Positions 17,576 through 25,695 of a stretch of DNA of 43,683 bases are shown here, piece by piece. Where the stretch lies: contig JAJDWI010000052.1 of the NCBI GenBank assembly GCA_022825665.1, positions 1-43,683 of the forward strand, read 5' to 3'. Made by a program: the position numbers and the translations under genes. A model generated the notes under the pieces. It saw only the letters and a program-made list of their open reading frames with translations. It did not search any database and was not told the DNA's origin. This DNA comes from Candidatus Poribacteria bacterium (lineage in GTDB: Bacteria; Poribacteria; WGA-4E; WGA-3G). Each line of letters begins with the position of its first letter. The first letter of the stretch is position 1.

Positions 17576-17610
17576 GTAGGGTTTAATTTTATTTATCTAA
17601 CAAACCCTAC
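17576..17610 (+). terminator. Hairpin after the Uma2 gene
   Basis: GTAGGGTTT (17576-17584) pairs with AAACCCTAC (17602-17610) across a 17-base AT-rich loop. A smaller hairpin, GACAC/GTGTC, lies near 17518-17530. No good T-run follows, so this is a possible terminator or an intergenic palindrome. Confidence 0.4.
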
Positions 17611-17649
17611 TTCATTACCTGAAACATTCTCTCTTTTTAGTAGAATTAT

Positions 17650-17682
17650 GCACCAGTTTTACCCCTAAGTCGCGTCACTATA
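17650..17682 (+). promoter_or_regulatory. ECF-type promoter of third ECF-BNR gene
   Basis: GCACCA at 17650-17655, 17 bases, then CGTC at 17673-17676 within GCGTCACTATA. The spacer (GTTTTACCCCTAAGTCG) is close to that upstream of 10162. The promoter is only 24 bases from the ATG at 17701, so the leader would be very short. Confidence 0.75.
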
Positions 17683-17700
17683 GGACATCGGAGGTAATGT

Positions 17701-20664
17701 ATGAAAAACCGTGATCTTGAGTTGATCCAACGCGTTCTTGATGGCGATGAGATGGCTTTCACAAATCTTGTGAAAGAATATCAAAAACCGGTTCACACGC
17801 TTGTGTGGCGTAAAATCGGGGATTTCCACATTGCCGAGGAACTTACACAAGACGTTTTCCTCAAGGCATATAAGAATCTGGACTCATTGAAAAACCCGCA
17901 GAGTTTCGCCAGTTGGCTATATGTAATTGCCACTCGTCGCTGCCTTGCATGGCAACGTAAAAAGCGTTTGCCGACACAACCTTTGGAAGATACAAATATC
18001 TCACAACTTGGAAAAGCGACCTATTCACATTATGTAGTTGAAGAAAACGAACGTATCGCAGCAGAAGCACAACGCGAAACCGTCAAGAAGTTGCTTGCCA
18101 AATTACCAGAAAGTGAACGCACGGTAATCACATTACATTACTTCAGCGAGATGTCAAGTTCAGAGATTGGGGCTTTTTTAGGAGTCTCGGCAAATACGAT
18201 TAGAAGTCGTCTCCGTCGAGCACAGCAACGTCTACAAAAGGAGGAAACGATGATTAGAGAAGCACTTGAACATTTTCAAATTTCACCGAACCTTACTAAC
18301 AACATCATGCAAGAGATAAAGAATCTAAAACCTACACCTACTGTTGGCAAACCTTTAGTGCCATGGGTGATTGCTGCGTCAAGTGCTGTTTTGATTGTCT
18401 TACTACTTGGATTAGGAAGCCAATATTTAGTAAGTTATCAACAGTCTTATTCTTTAGATGCACAAGCAGAAATGAAGATAGAACTCGTTGAGACACCTAC
18501 TGTGCTAAATATTGATACAGAACCCGATACACAAAATCAATTTGGGAATCCAAATGTGCTTGATAGGAATGGTGACAACGGTCAGAAACCTGATGAGGTA
18601 TTATTAGCTGCTGCAGAGGCAGAAGAAGAAGACGTTGGAGTTCCCAAACAGCAGTGGATTCAATCCGAACCCGTTGAAGGAAGTCGAGTATATACTTTTC
18701 ATGTTACACCCGATGACGAACTCTACGTTCTTGGTGGAAGTGCACCAAGTATCTACAAATTATCAACCGATGAAACGGGATGGCATCATCTTTATGACAT
18801 TATCCACCTGAAAACAGCTTGGAGTGCTAACTCACCTATTGCGAAGTGGAAAAATACTCTCTATTTTATACCGTCTCATGAACTCTTTGCATCAAAGGAT
18901 GATGGAAAAACATGGAATTTAGTCCACTCATGGCAGAAAGGATACGCTGCAGGCGAGTTTGTGTTAACAGATAAGACGTTGTATTTAGCCTTTGACAAAG
19001 GTGTTTATCAATCTAAAGATAGTGGTATGACATGGCATGCAATAAACAATGGACTAAAAGGTCGCATAGGATCTTTAACAAAAGTTCAGGACACATTGTT
19101 TGCTGGAACTGACGATGGTCTATACCGATTAAAAGAGTACAACTGGCACCGTCTGGAATTTCCAGTGTCTATTGGACGAATCCGTTCAGTTGCATCAACT
19201 GATGGCAAACTATATGTAGCAGCAGAATTGAGCGATGACTTGTCAGATCCGCGCAAAGTGTCCCGTGGATTGCAACGTTCCTGGTGGATATACCGATCAA
19301 CTAACTTGGGAAATTCGTGGACAGATATAACTCCTACAAATGCTTGGAACATAAAAGGATGGCCTCCTTTTGTTAAACTTGTTGCTTCTGGTAATACACT
19401 GTTAGCCATGGAAAAAGGGATGGTGCGGTCTACTGATAGTGGTGATACATGGATGCCTGTACAAGCACCCGGGACTACCCCATCAATGAATGCTGATGTT
19501 AATAACGCGACAGTGGTAAATGGAGAAATTTTCTATGTTGGTAGTAGTGATGACGGACTGCATCGTTCCACTGACGCTGGTAAAACATGGAATAAAGTCA
19601 ATATCAGTGATAAAAATAGAGTTGATAAATTAATTGCGTTTAAGGGTAATATTCGCGGACAGATTACTCCATCAATCCTCTACGCAAGATCTGACGATAA
19701 AATAATCAACACCATAAATCAAGGCAAATCTTGGAATAACGTTCAAGTAAATTCATCGATAAAGAATCCGATAAGAGAGAATTTATTAGACATTACTCAC
19801 GTAATTAAATCTGGTAATAATATCTACGCGAAAGGCGGAGATTCTCTTGGCAGAGGAAAAACACTCTTATATCGCTTATCAATAGATGATAATATGCTTG
19901 TGCCAATACAAGACATACCCATCTTCAACTCTACGGATTTAAGATACCGGTTACATGAAGGTCTCTCTGTTGAACAGATGCAAAAGATTGTTTCTGGAGC
20001 GACCCAATTCTTTGAAAAATTGGCAAATTCGGATCCCCAACTACCATCTGGTATATATATGCAATTAGGGTTCCGGACCGGAGCGTTTGCAGTTAGTGAA
20101 GACATGTTCTATATGGAATACAACTATAAGCTTTTTAGATGGAAACGTGGTGATACTGAATGGTACGATACTGGACTGGAAGAAACTACTGAATTGACTT
20201 TGCAAACAGCAATGAGACAACTAAAACTTGCGGTTTCAGGAAACACAGTTTACGTCGGAAAACGGGATGGACACCTCGTCGTATCGTTTGATAAGGGTAA
20301 TAATTGGTATGATATTACGCCAGGTCTACCGTTTCATGTTAACTCTTTTAATGATATTGTGGTTGCTGGATCCACCGTATATGTAGCGACTGACGCGGGC
20401 ATCATCACATCTGATGATGGGAGAAATTGGCGGACCGTCACCGATGCAGAGGGAACAAATCTCATTATGGAACACTTAGCTGCTGATGGTACAAAGGTTT
20501 ATGGTATTACCAAAGATACTGGTATATATCGCTTGGAAAATGGCACTTGGAAACAGGTTGTATCAAAGACACCTGACAACGTTACATCTCTTGCGGTTGA
20601 TGGGAGCACCTTATACATAGGCACAGAAAATCGAGGTATGCTCCACTATAACCTTGAAGAATAA
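17701..20664 (+). CDS. Membrane-anchored ECF sigma factor fused to BNR/Asp-box propeller (paralogue 3)
   Basis: A 987-residue protein. Sigma region 2 (LTQDVFLKAYKNL, FASWLYVIATRR) and region 4 (SEIGAFLGVSANTIRSRLRRA) come first, then the linker MIREALEHFQISPNL, a transmembrane segment near 222-241, and a BNR propeller (SKDDGKTW, SKDSGMTW, STNLGNSW, STDSGDTW, STDAGKTW, TINQGKSW, SFDKGNNW, SDDGRNW). GGAGG lies six bases before the ATG. The sigma part is more diverged from paralogues 1 and 2 than the linker, whose DNA (18235-18338) is almost identical among the three. The last 76 bp match the end of the gene at 10162. Likely an inner-membrane sensor-regulator; stimulus unknown. Confidence 0.9.
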   Translation: MKNRDLELIQRVLDGDEMAFTNLVKEYQKPVHTLVWRKIGDFHIAEELTQDVFLKAYKNLDSLKNPQSFASWLYVIATRRCLAWQRKKRLPTQPLEDTNISQLGKATYSHYVVEENERIAAEAQRETVKKLLAKLPESERTVITLHYFSEMSSSEIGAFLGVSANTIRSRLRRAQQRLQKEETMIREALEHFQISPNLTNNIMQEIKNLKPTPTVGKPLVPWVIAASSAVLIVLLLGLGSQYLVSYQQSYSLDAQAEMKIELVETPTVLNIDTEPDTQNQFGNPNVLDRNGDNGQKPDEVLLAAAEAEEEDVGVPKQQWIQSEPVEGSRVYTFHVTPDDELYVLGGSAPSIYKLSTDETGWHHLYDIIHLKTAWSANSPIAKWKNTLYFIPSHELFASKDDGKTWNLVHSWQKGYAAGEFVLTDKTLYLAFDKGVYQSKDSGMTWHAINNGLKGRIGSLTKVQDTLFAGTDDGLYRLKEYNWHRLEFPVSIGRIRSVASTDGKLYVAAELSDDLSDPRKVSRGLQRSWWIYRSTNLGNSWTDITPTNAWNIKGWPPFVKLVASGNTLLAMEKGMVRSTDSGDTWMPVQAPGTTPSMNADVNNATVVNGEIFYVGSSDDGLHRSTDAGKTWNKVNISDKNRVDKLIAFKGNIRGQITPSILYARSDDKIINTINQGKSWNNVQVNSSIKNPIRENLLDITHVIKSGNNIYAKGGDSLGRGKTLLYRLSIDDNMLVPIQDIPIFNSTDLRYRLHEGLSVEQMQKIVSGATQFFEKLANSDPQLPSGIYMQLGFRTGAFAVSEDMFYMEYNYKLFRWKRGDTEWYDTGLEETTELTLQTAMRQLKLAVSGNTVYVGKRDGHLVVSFDKGNNWYDITPGLPFHVNSFNDIVVAGSTVYVATDAGIITSDDGRNWRTVTDAEGTNLIMEHLAADGTKVYGITKDTGIYRLENGTWKQVVSKTPDNVTSLAVDGSTLYIGTENRGMLHYNLEE

Positions 20665-20743
20665 TCTACCTTGTGTGGATGGTACAAAATGCTGTCCACC
20701 TTCCCTAAATCTTGTAACCTCTGACAACTTATACACTTTGGTA

Positions 20744-21126
20744 GGTTCGGTATCCTAACCGAACCATAAGCGTCAATTTAGTGATTCTTGTCTGTCTGAA
20801 TTGCTTGATGTCTGAACCAGGATTTCCAGGATTATAGGATTTCCAGGATTAGGAGTTGGTGAGTATATATTCTATTGCAAAGGATGAAGGGCTAACTTTT
20901 GACAAAGGAACATCGGAAGACAAGTCTCTTATCCTGAAAATCCTTGTTCAGACATAATACATGGTTGGAGGTCGCTTTGCTCGCTCCGACCTACGAGAAT
21001 GTCGGAAGTGAAGACGGGCGAGGAAACCTCGCCCCTACGTTAGTATCCGAGGCGCAATGAATTGCGCGACTACAAACGCATCTCGTCCTTAAATTGACGC
21101 TTATGGTTCGGTATCCTAACCGAACC
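20744..21126. repeat. Palindrome cluster bounded by inverted repeats
   Basis: 20744-20780 and 21090-21126 are inverted copies: TAAATTGACGCTTATGG and the GGTTCGGT/ACCGAACC hairpin match, and only the hairpin loop differs. Inside are an inverted pair around CTGAACCAGGATTT (about 20813) and AAATCCTTGTTCAG (about 20938), a GGGCGAGG/CCTCGCCC hairpin (21016-21034), and 61 bases identical to 131-191. No gene is seen in 20665-21199. It looks like nested copies of short intergenic repeats. Confidence 0.7.
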
Positions 21127-21199
21127 TGTGTAAATAGTGTAGTTAGAAACCGCACCTACCGTGGAGTAGATGTGTATTATTTTCAAAATTCATGATAGT

Positions 21200-22015
21200 T
21201 TAGTATCTTCGTTTCCAATGCCAACTATCACTGCCAGAAATAAGCGGACGAATTTCCTCTGGTAGTGTCTCAATAAATTCTGGACTCACCTCATTGCCAG
21301 GCCATTCCCTCACCATCGGAGGTGTATAACCAGCGATTAGAATAACCCGTTCATTGTCGCTACGGATAGCAGTTGTGCTATGGATGAGTGCCTCGGCAAA
21401 TAATAATACTGAACCAGCAGATGCTTCAACTTGATAGATTAGTTTATCATCCGATAATGCTGCTTCAATCATCTCACTCTGATTCCATGTCAAGCGATGA
21501 CTTCCGGGAATAACACATGTGCCTCCATCGTCAGGACCAACATCAGTAAGGTATGCAAGCGTCTTGACAAAGATGCAGTGAAACTTGTCCTGTTCCATAT
21601 AGGTACCCCAACCGTGCTTTGTTCCACGGTGAAAACCTGTTGGATTGAATCTACGTTTGTTGAGTTCATCTAAATCGGCATCTGCAGTTCGTCTGTTGAT
21701 GATTGCCTCAGTTTCCTCAAGACGAATCTTTCCGCCGACTACCTCTTCAACCAGTGGAACAAGTTTAGGATGTGCCGCGTATTCCAACAACGCTGGGTCA
21801 TATTCAACGAGATTGCCCATGTGTGCATGGTGTTCGCCTCGCCAATTTAGGTAGACCCTTGTACCATCAAGGTTTCCATCATCCTTGATTCTATAGAGTG
21901 CTGCTTTCATCCGATCAATTTCGTCGGGTGTCAGCACGTTTTCCAACAATACATACCCGTAGATGTCAAAATGTAACCTTTGTGCTGATGATAGATGAAC
22001 TGATTCGTTGTCCAT
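21200..22015 (-). CDS. Phytanoyl-CoA dioxygenase (PhyH) family protein, HxG variant
   Basis: A 271-residue double-stranded beta-helix protein. Family features are FDIYGYVLLENVLTPDEI at the N-terminus, the core strand CVIPGSHR, and ALIHSTT...NERVIL carrying the distal His and a candidate 2-oxoglutarate Arg. Where PhyH enzymes usually have HxD, the best-placed motif here is FHRG (then TKHGWG), about 42 residues before PGSH, so the carboxylate iron ligand appears to be missing. It may be an unusual oxygenase, a halogenase-like enzyme, or inactive; the alignment is by eye. GGGAGA precedes the ATG. It lies 51 bases after a secreted concanavalin-like gene, probably in the same operon. Confidence 0.8.
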   Translation of the reverse strand: MDNESVHLSSAQRLHFDIYGYVLLENVLTPDEIDRMKAALYRIKDDGNLDGTRVYLNWRGEHHAHMGNLVEYDPALLEYAAHPKLVPLVEEVVGGKIRLEETEAIINRRTADADLDELNKRRFNPTGFHRGTKHGWGTYMEQDKFHCIFVKTLAYLTDVGPDDGGTCVIPGSHRLTWNQSEMIEAALSDDKLIYQVEASAGSVLLFAEALIHSTTAIRSDNERVILIAGYTPPMVREWPGNEVSPEFIETLPEEIRPLISGSDSWHWKRRY

Positions 22016-22066
22016 AATTTATCTCCCGAAACTGTTTAATTTACTCAATGGCTTAAAAGTCAAACA

Positions 22067-22858
22067 CTAACGTAATGTAGAATGTCCTTTGATGTGTCCC
22101 CAAACAGTTGCGAGTTTACCGATAGGATCAACTGCAAGGTTAAATGGTTCATCACCTTCATAAATCAATAAATCATCGACATATCCTGGTGCGGCGAATC
22201 CATATACATGGAAAGCAACCCATTTGGTAACTGGACCGATAGCAAGATTTCGGAAGTGGAGTCCTTTTTTTCCTCTATCCTTCAGTGCCTCGTTCCTATC
22301 ATTACCAGTATAGAAATTAAACTGACTTTTACTGGCATCGGAGACGACACGAACGTATCTCCAGGTATCAGTCTTAAAGTCGTCAATATGCTGCCATGCA
22401 CCTCCATCGAATAAACGGACGGCATCTGCATTCCAATTTATGTAGGCACCCCCGTTGTTTTGAGCGATGTTGTCAGCAGTAATGATTTTGAGATTGAAAG
22501 ACCTTCCACCGCTTTTAATGTACACCCAAAATTCCACTGTGATGATAGGATTCTCGGTTTCAATGGCGACTCCAGTTCTATCGTCATCTGCCCCGCCTAA
22601 GATACCAAGTGATCTTTTGTCAGTTTTGACAACATCATCTGTTACTTCCATCCCCTCACCTCTCACTTCCCAATTTTCTGGTGGTTTACCGAGAGCTTCT
22701 TTCTCAAATCCATTTTGCACAAACACCTTTTGAGCAAGTGTGGGTTGAATAAATATGGGACATAAAACAAGGACAGTAACTAAAATGAAGAACAGGATAG
22801 AATACGTAGTTTCTGCAGTTATAGATACTGAATTGATACGACACTGTTTTTTGTACAT
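22067..22858 (-). CDS. Secreted concanavalin/LamG-like protein B
   Basis: A 263-residue protein. An N-terminal hydrophobic segment (about 18-42, ending LAQ) acts as signal peptide or anchor. The body is beta-rich: FVQNGFE, PENWEVRG, SLGILGGADDDRTGVA, VEFWVYIKSGGRSFNLKI, VDDLLIYEG. This resembles concanavalin-like lectin/glucanase sandwiches and is a close paralogue of the next gene upstream (22910). The C-terminus carries VDPIGKLATVWGHIK, a signature shared with two other secreted proteins in the window. AAGGAGGT lies just before the ATG. Probably cell-surface or periplasmic carbohydrate or protein binding; no catalytic residues recognised. Confidence 0.75.
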   Translation of the reverse strand: MYKKQCRINSVSITAETTYSILFFILVTVLVLCPIFIQPTLAQKVFVQNGFEKEALGKPPENWEVRGEGMEVTDDVVKTDKRSLGILGGADDDRTGVAIETENPIITVEFWVYIKSGGRSFNLKIITADNIAQNNGGAYINWNADAVRLFDGGAWQHIDDFKTDTWRYVRVVSDASKSQFNFYTGNDRNEALKDRGKKGLHFRNLAIGPVTKWVAFHVYGFAAPGYVDDLLIYEGDEPFNLAVDPIGKLATVWGHIKGHSTLR

Positions 22859-22909
22859 TTATACCTCCTTATATTTTTTCCTATAATATGAAGTTGCCAC
22901 TACAGATGA

Positions 22910-23704
22910 CTACCGCAGTGCGGAGTGTTGTTTGAGCTGCCCCCAGAACGTTGTGAGTTTGCCTTTTGGTTCCACAGGTGTAACACTGGGTGGTTCTCCA
23001 CCTTCATAGATAAGCAGATCATCTATAAATCCCTGGGCAACAGAGGAATAAACATGGAACGCGACCCACTGTGCGACAGGGTTTGTCGCAGCTTTGCGAA
23101 AAGCAAGTTCTGTGACAGGTGTCGCTTCCCGAGCTGCTTCCATGTCATCTCCTATGTAGTAATCAAACGTGCTTTTGCTGACATCTGCGACAACACGCAC
23201 ATATTTCCATGCATCAAATTGGAAGTCACCAATTGCTACCCAAGCGGACCCGTCGTAGAGACGAACAGCATTTGCATTCCAATTTATATAAACACCACCA
23301 TCATTTACAGCGATGTTTTCGTCAGAGACAACTTTGAGATTAAATGAGCGTCCAGAACCTTTTATATATACCCAAAATTCTACTGAAATGACAGGATTTT
23401 CGGTTTTAATTGCAACGCCAACTCTATCGTCATTTGCTCCACCTAAGATACCGAGCGATTTACCATCGGTCTTGACTGTATCGTCTGTGACTTGCATCTG
23501 ATTGCCTCTAACTTCCCAATCTGTTGGCGGTTCACCAACTGTGAATTCCTCAAATCCGGTTTGCACTAATATCTCTTGTGCTAATGCAGTTTGAACACTC
23601 AAAAGACTGGAGACAAATACGAAAACTAAAAGAATTGGGATAATTAGATGGTGTGTTCCTAATCCAGCTGCCTTTGTATTTAAATTGTATTTGTAACGAT
23701 TCAT
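22910..23704 (-). CDS. Secreted concanavalin/LamG-like protein A
   Basis: About 264 residues from the ATG at 23704, chosen because AAGGAGGA lies directly upstream; an ATG at 23740 is in frame but lacks this site. A long N-terminal hydrophobic region ends TALAQ. The mature part parallels the downstream paralogue: LVQTGFEEF, TDWEVRG, SLGILGGANDDRVGVA, VEFWVYIKGSGRSFNLKV, IDDLLIYEGG. The C-terminus is VEPKGKLTTFWGQLK. It is 51 bases from the paralogue, so the pair looks like a tandem duplication within one operon. Function unknown; a surface binding role is likely. Confidence 0.75.
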   Translation of the reverse strand: MNRYKYNLNTKAAGLGTHHLIIPILLVFVFVSSLLSVQTALAQEILVQTGFEEFTVGEPPTDWEVRGNQMQVTDDTVKTDGKSLGILGGANDDRVGVAIKTENPVISVEFWVYIKGSGRSFNLKVVSDENIAVNDGGVYINWNANAVRLYDGSAWVAIGDFQFDAWKYVRVVADVSKSTFDYYIGDDMEAAREATPVTELAFRKAATNPVAQWVAFHVYSSVAQGFIDDLLIYEGGEPPSVTPVEPKGKLTTFWGQLKQHSALR

Positions 23705-23863
23705 TATATCCTCCTTGATTGCGATTGTTAAGGTTCGCATTCCTTGTTGGGTTAGATTAGTAGTATTCTTGTTGAGATATTATAAAATTGTGTTTGCAAA
23801 TGTGTAATGGTATAGGAAATCTGTAGTTATGCTATTTAAAACAACTCATTATATTGTCATCTC

Positions 23864-24643
23864 CTACGGCATCCAGATATTCCATTCTCCTCTTTTCTGC
23901 CAAGGACGACACTCAAAACATAAACACATATACCGAATTGCAAATCTGGGAGAACTACAAGCGTTTATTGTTCCAGTATGCGGTAGTAGATGGTGAAAAA
24001 ACAGCACATCTCCCTGTTTGGCAACAACTTCCATCGGTTCTCCCAAATCAATTTGTGGCAAATGTGTTAACATCGTGCGAATTTTGTTGGAAAGGTTCGG
24101 ATTTTGTTTGCGAAATTCGCGAATTCGTTCTGGACCTTCAGGCCATATTACAGTAGTTCCTTGATGGGAATTGGCATCGGTGAGATAGGTTAAACTGGAT
24201 GCTCGGAAACTACCCGGATCCAACCGTAAATCTCTGGAGTATCCATCCAAGTGAGGAGAAGTTATCTTCCACTCTGCAGAAATAGGGAACTGATTCATTG
24301 CCCAGATAGCATCAGGATGGTCGCTTTTGCAGTGTGGAATAGAAGGATATCTTTCAGCGAGTTGATTGAGGATGGTGAGATAATCAGGCGTGCAACATTC
24401 TAACAAATCTGGATGTGTTACACCGAAAAGCTCAATACGTCTTTCGTGTGCCATGTTTTCTATGTAAAAATTGGTGAGAAATGGACGTTGGACTTGGTCC
24501 CATGTGTCTGGGTGATCAGTATCCATTCCCAACGTATTCCACATCGCATGTTCTGCTTTTTCAATAATCTCTTTTGAGATTAAGTTGGAAAGAAGCAGAT
24601 ACCCCTCTTCCTCAAATTGTTCTATTTGTGCTGTTGAAAGCAT
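23864..24643 (-). CDS. Phytanoyl-CoA dioxygenase (PhyH) family protein, canonical HxD
   Basis: A 259-residue Fe(II)/2-oxoglutarate dioxygenase-like protein. It begins QIEQFEEEGYLLLSNLIS as is usual for PhyH, has PHLDGY (HxD iron ligands) near residue 150, TYLTDA...GTTVIWPEG for the core strand, and LLPHTGT with the distal His followed by SPRFAIRY with the 2-oxoglutarate Arg. Substrate unknown. AAGGAA precedes the ATG. It is divergent from the other PhyH gene at 21200 and separated from the concanavalin-like pair by about 160 bases. Its intact ligand set contrasts with the HxG form at 21200. Confidence 0.85.
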   Translation of the reverse strand: MLSTAQIEQFEEEGYLLLSNLISKEIIEKAEHAMWNTLGMDTDHPDTWDQVQRPFLTNFYIENMAHERRIELFGVTHPDLLECCTPDYLTILNQLAERYPSIPHCKSDHPDAIWAMNQFPISAEWKITSPHLDGYSRDLRLDPGSFRASSLTYLTDANSHQGTTVIWPEGPERIREFRKQNPNLSNKIRTMLTHLPQIDLGEPMEVVAKQGDVLFFHHLLPHTGTINACSSPRFAIRYMCLCFECRPWQKRGEWNIWMP

Positions 24644-24735
24644 TAAAAGTTCCTTGTTCTAATATCCTGTGCCTATTGGGACTATCTCATTACCGTTCAA
24701 TAGATATAATTCCATCTTAAATTTACTGTTTATGA

Positions 24736-25566
24736 TTAGTCAACATATAATGTAGAAACATCAGAATTGGGTTTTGGATAATTCATATCCAACTTCTCAA
24801 GCGTTTCAACAATACGTTCGGTAATGACAATGTTCCGATACCATTTTCTATTTGCGGGAATTATATACCATGGTGCCCATTGGGTGGTACACTTTTGTAA
24901 TACAGATTCATACGCTTGCATGTAATCATCCCAGTAGGAGCGTTCTCGGATATCTGCTTCGGTAATTTTCCAATGTTTTGTAGGGTCGTTGATGCGCGAT
25001 TCAAGTCGTTCTTTCTGTTCATCTTTTGAGATGTGGAGAAAAAATTTCAGGACAACTGTTCCGTTTTCTACCAACATTTTCTCAAAGTCATTGATTTGCT
25101 GATAACGCTTTTTCCATACCGATTCATCTACAAGATCATGCACGCGAACAACAAGTACATCTTCATAATGTGAACGGTTAAAAATACCGATCATTCCTTT
25201 CTTGGGTACAGCTTTGTGTGCTCTCCACAAAAAATCCCGAGCAATCTCATCCGATGAAGGAACTTTGAAATTAACAACTTCACAGCCTTGTACATTAATA
25301 CCTGCCATCACCTTCCTGATGGTACCATCCTTGCCGCATGTATCCATCCCTTGCAAAATTATCAGAAGTGCATGTTTGCTTTCGGCGTAAAGCAATTCCT
25401 GAAGTTTGAGCAGCCGTTTATTTAGTTTTTTCAACGGTTTTTTAGTTTCACCTTTTTTTTGAAAAGTCCCGGTATAATCTGGAATGCGTTCAGGTTTACA
25501 ATCTTGCTCTACATTGCTGAGTGTGATGTTATCACCGGGCTTAACAATAAAAGGTTGTGACGACAT
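24736..25566 (-). CDS. Polyphosphate kinase 2 family (polyP:nucleotide phosphotransferase)
   Basis: A 276-residue single-domain PPK2. The Walker A motif GMDTCGKDGTIRKV, the VPSSDEIARDFLWR stretch and FNRSHYEDVLVVRV with the catalytic acidic and basic residues are all present, as is RNDPTKHWKITEAD-type lid sequence near 190-205 (here RINDPTKHWK). It transfers phosphate between polyphosphate and nucleoside phosphates in the cytoplasm. Which subclass (NDP- or NMP-using) is unclear. GGAGG lies before the ATG. Neighbours on the same strand are functionally unrelated. Confidence 0.92.
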   Translation of the reverse strand: MSSQPFIVKPGDNITLSNVEQDCKPERIPDYTGTFQKKGETKKPLKKLNKRLLKLQELLYAESKHALLIILQGMDTCGKDGTIRKVMAGINVQGCEVVNFKVPSSDEIARDFLWRAHKAVPKKGMIGIFNRSHYEDVLVVRVHDLVDESVWKKRYQQINDFEKMLVENGTVVLKFFLHISKDEQKERLESRINDPTKHWKITEADIRERSYWDDYMQAYESVLQKCTTQWAPWYIIPANRKWYRNIVITERIVETLEKLDMNYPKPNSDVSTLYVD

Positions 25567-25634
25567 AGTAATCCTCCATAAGATAATAGGTTAATGAAGT
25601 TAAATGTAGATTCAAATCCAATGCTATAATTATT

Positions 25635-25668
25635 GTAGGGACAAACGGGATTACCGCGTTGTCCCTAC
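25635..25668. terminator. Intergenic hairpin
   Basis: GTAGGGACAA (25635-25644) and TTGTCCCTAC (25659-25668) form a perfect 10-bp stem with a 14-base loop, between PPK2 and the DUF4175 gene. It could terminate the DUF4175 transcript on the minus strand or be one of the dispersed palindromes; no strong T-run is present. Confidence 0.45.
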
Positions 25669-25695
25669 TGAAATATTTAACATATCCGATTCTTT

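Noticed and set aside
10900-20664. Sialidase activity for the BNR-repeat ECF fusions
   Set aside because: Asp boxes are structural. I found no sialidase FRIP motif or catalytic Arg/Tyr/Glu set, so only a binding propeller is claimed.
20665-21199. Attachment site or prophage end in the palindrome cluster
   Set aside because: No integrase or tRNA is nearby, and the same modules occur at several sites, so a dispersed repeat is the simpler reading.
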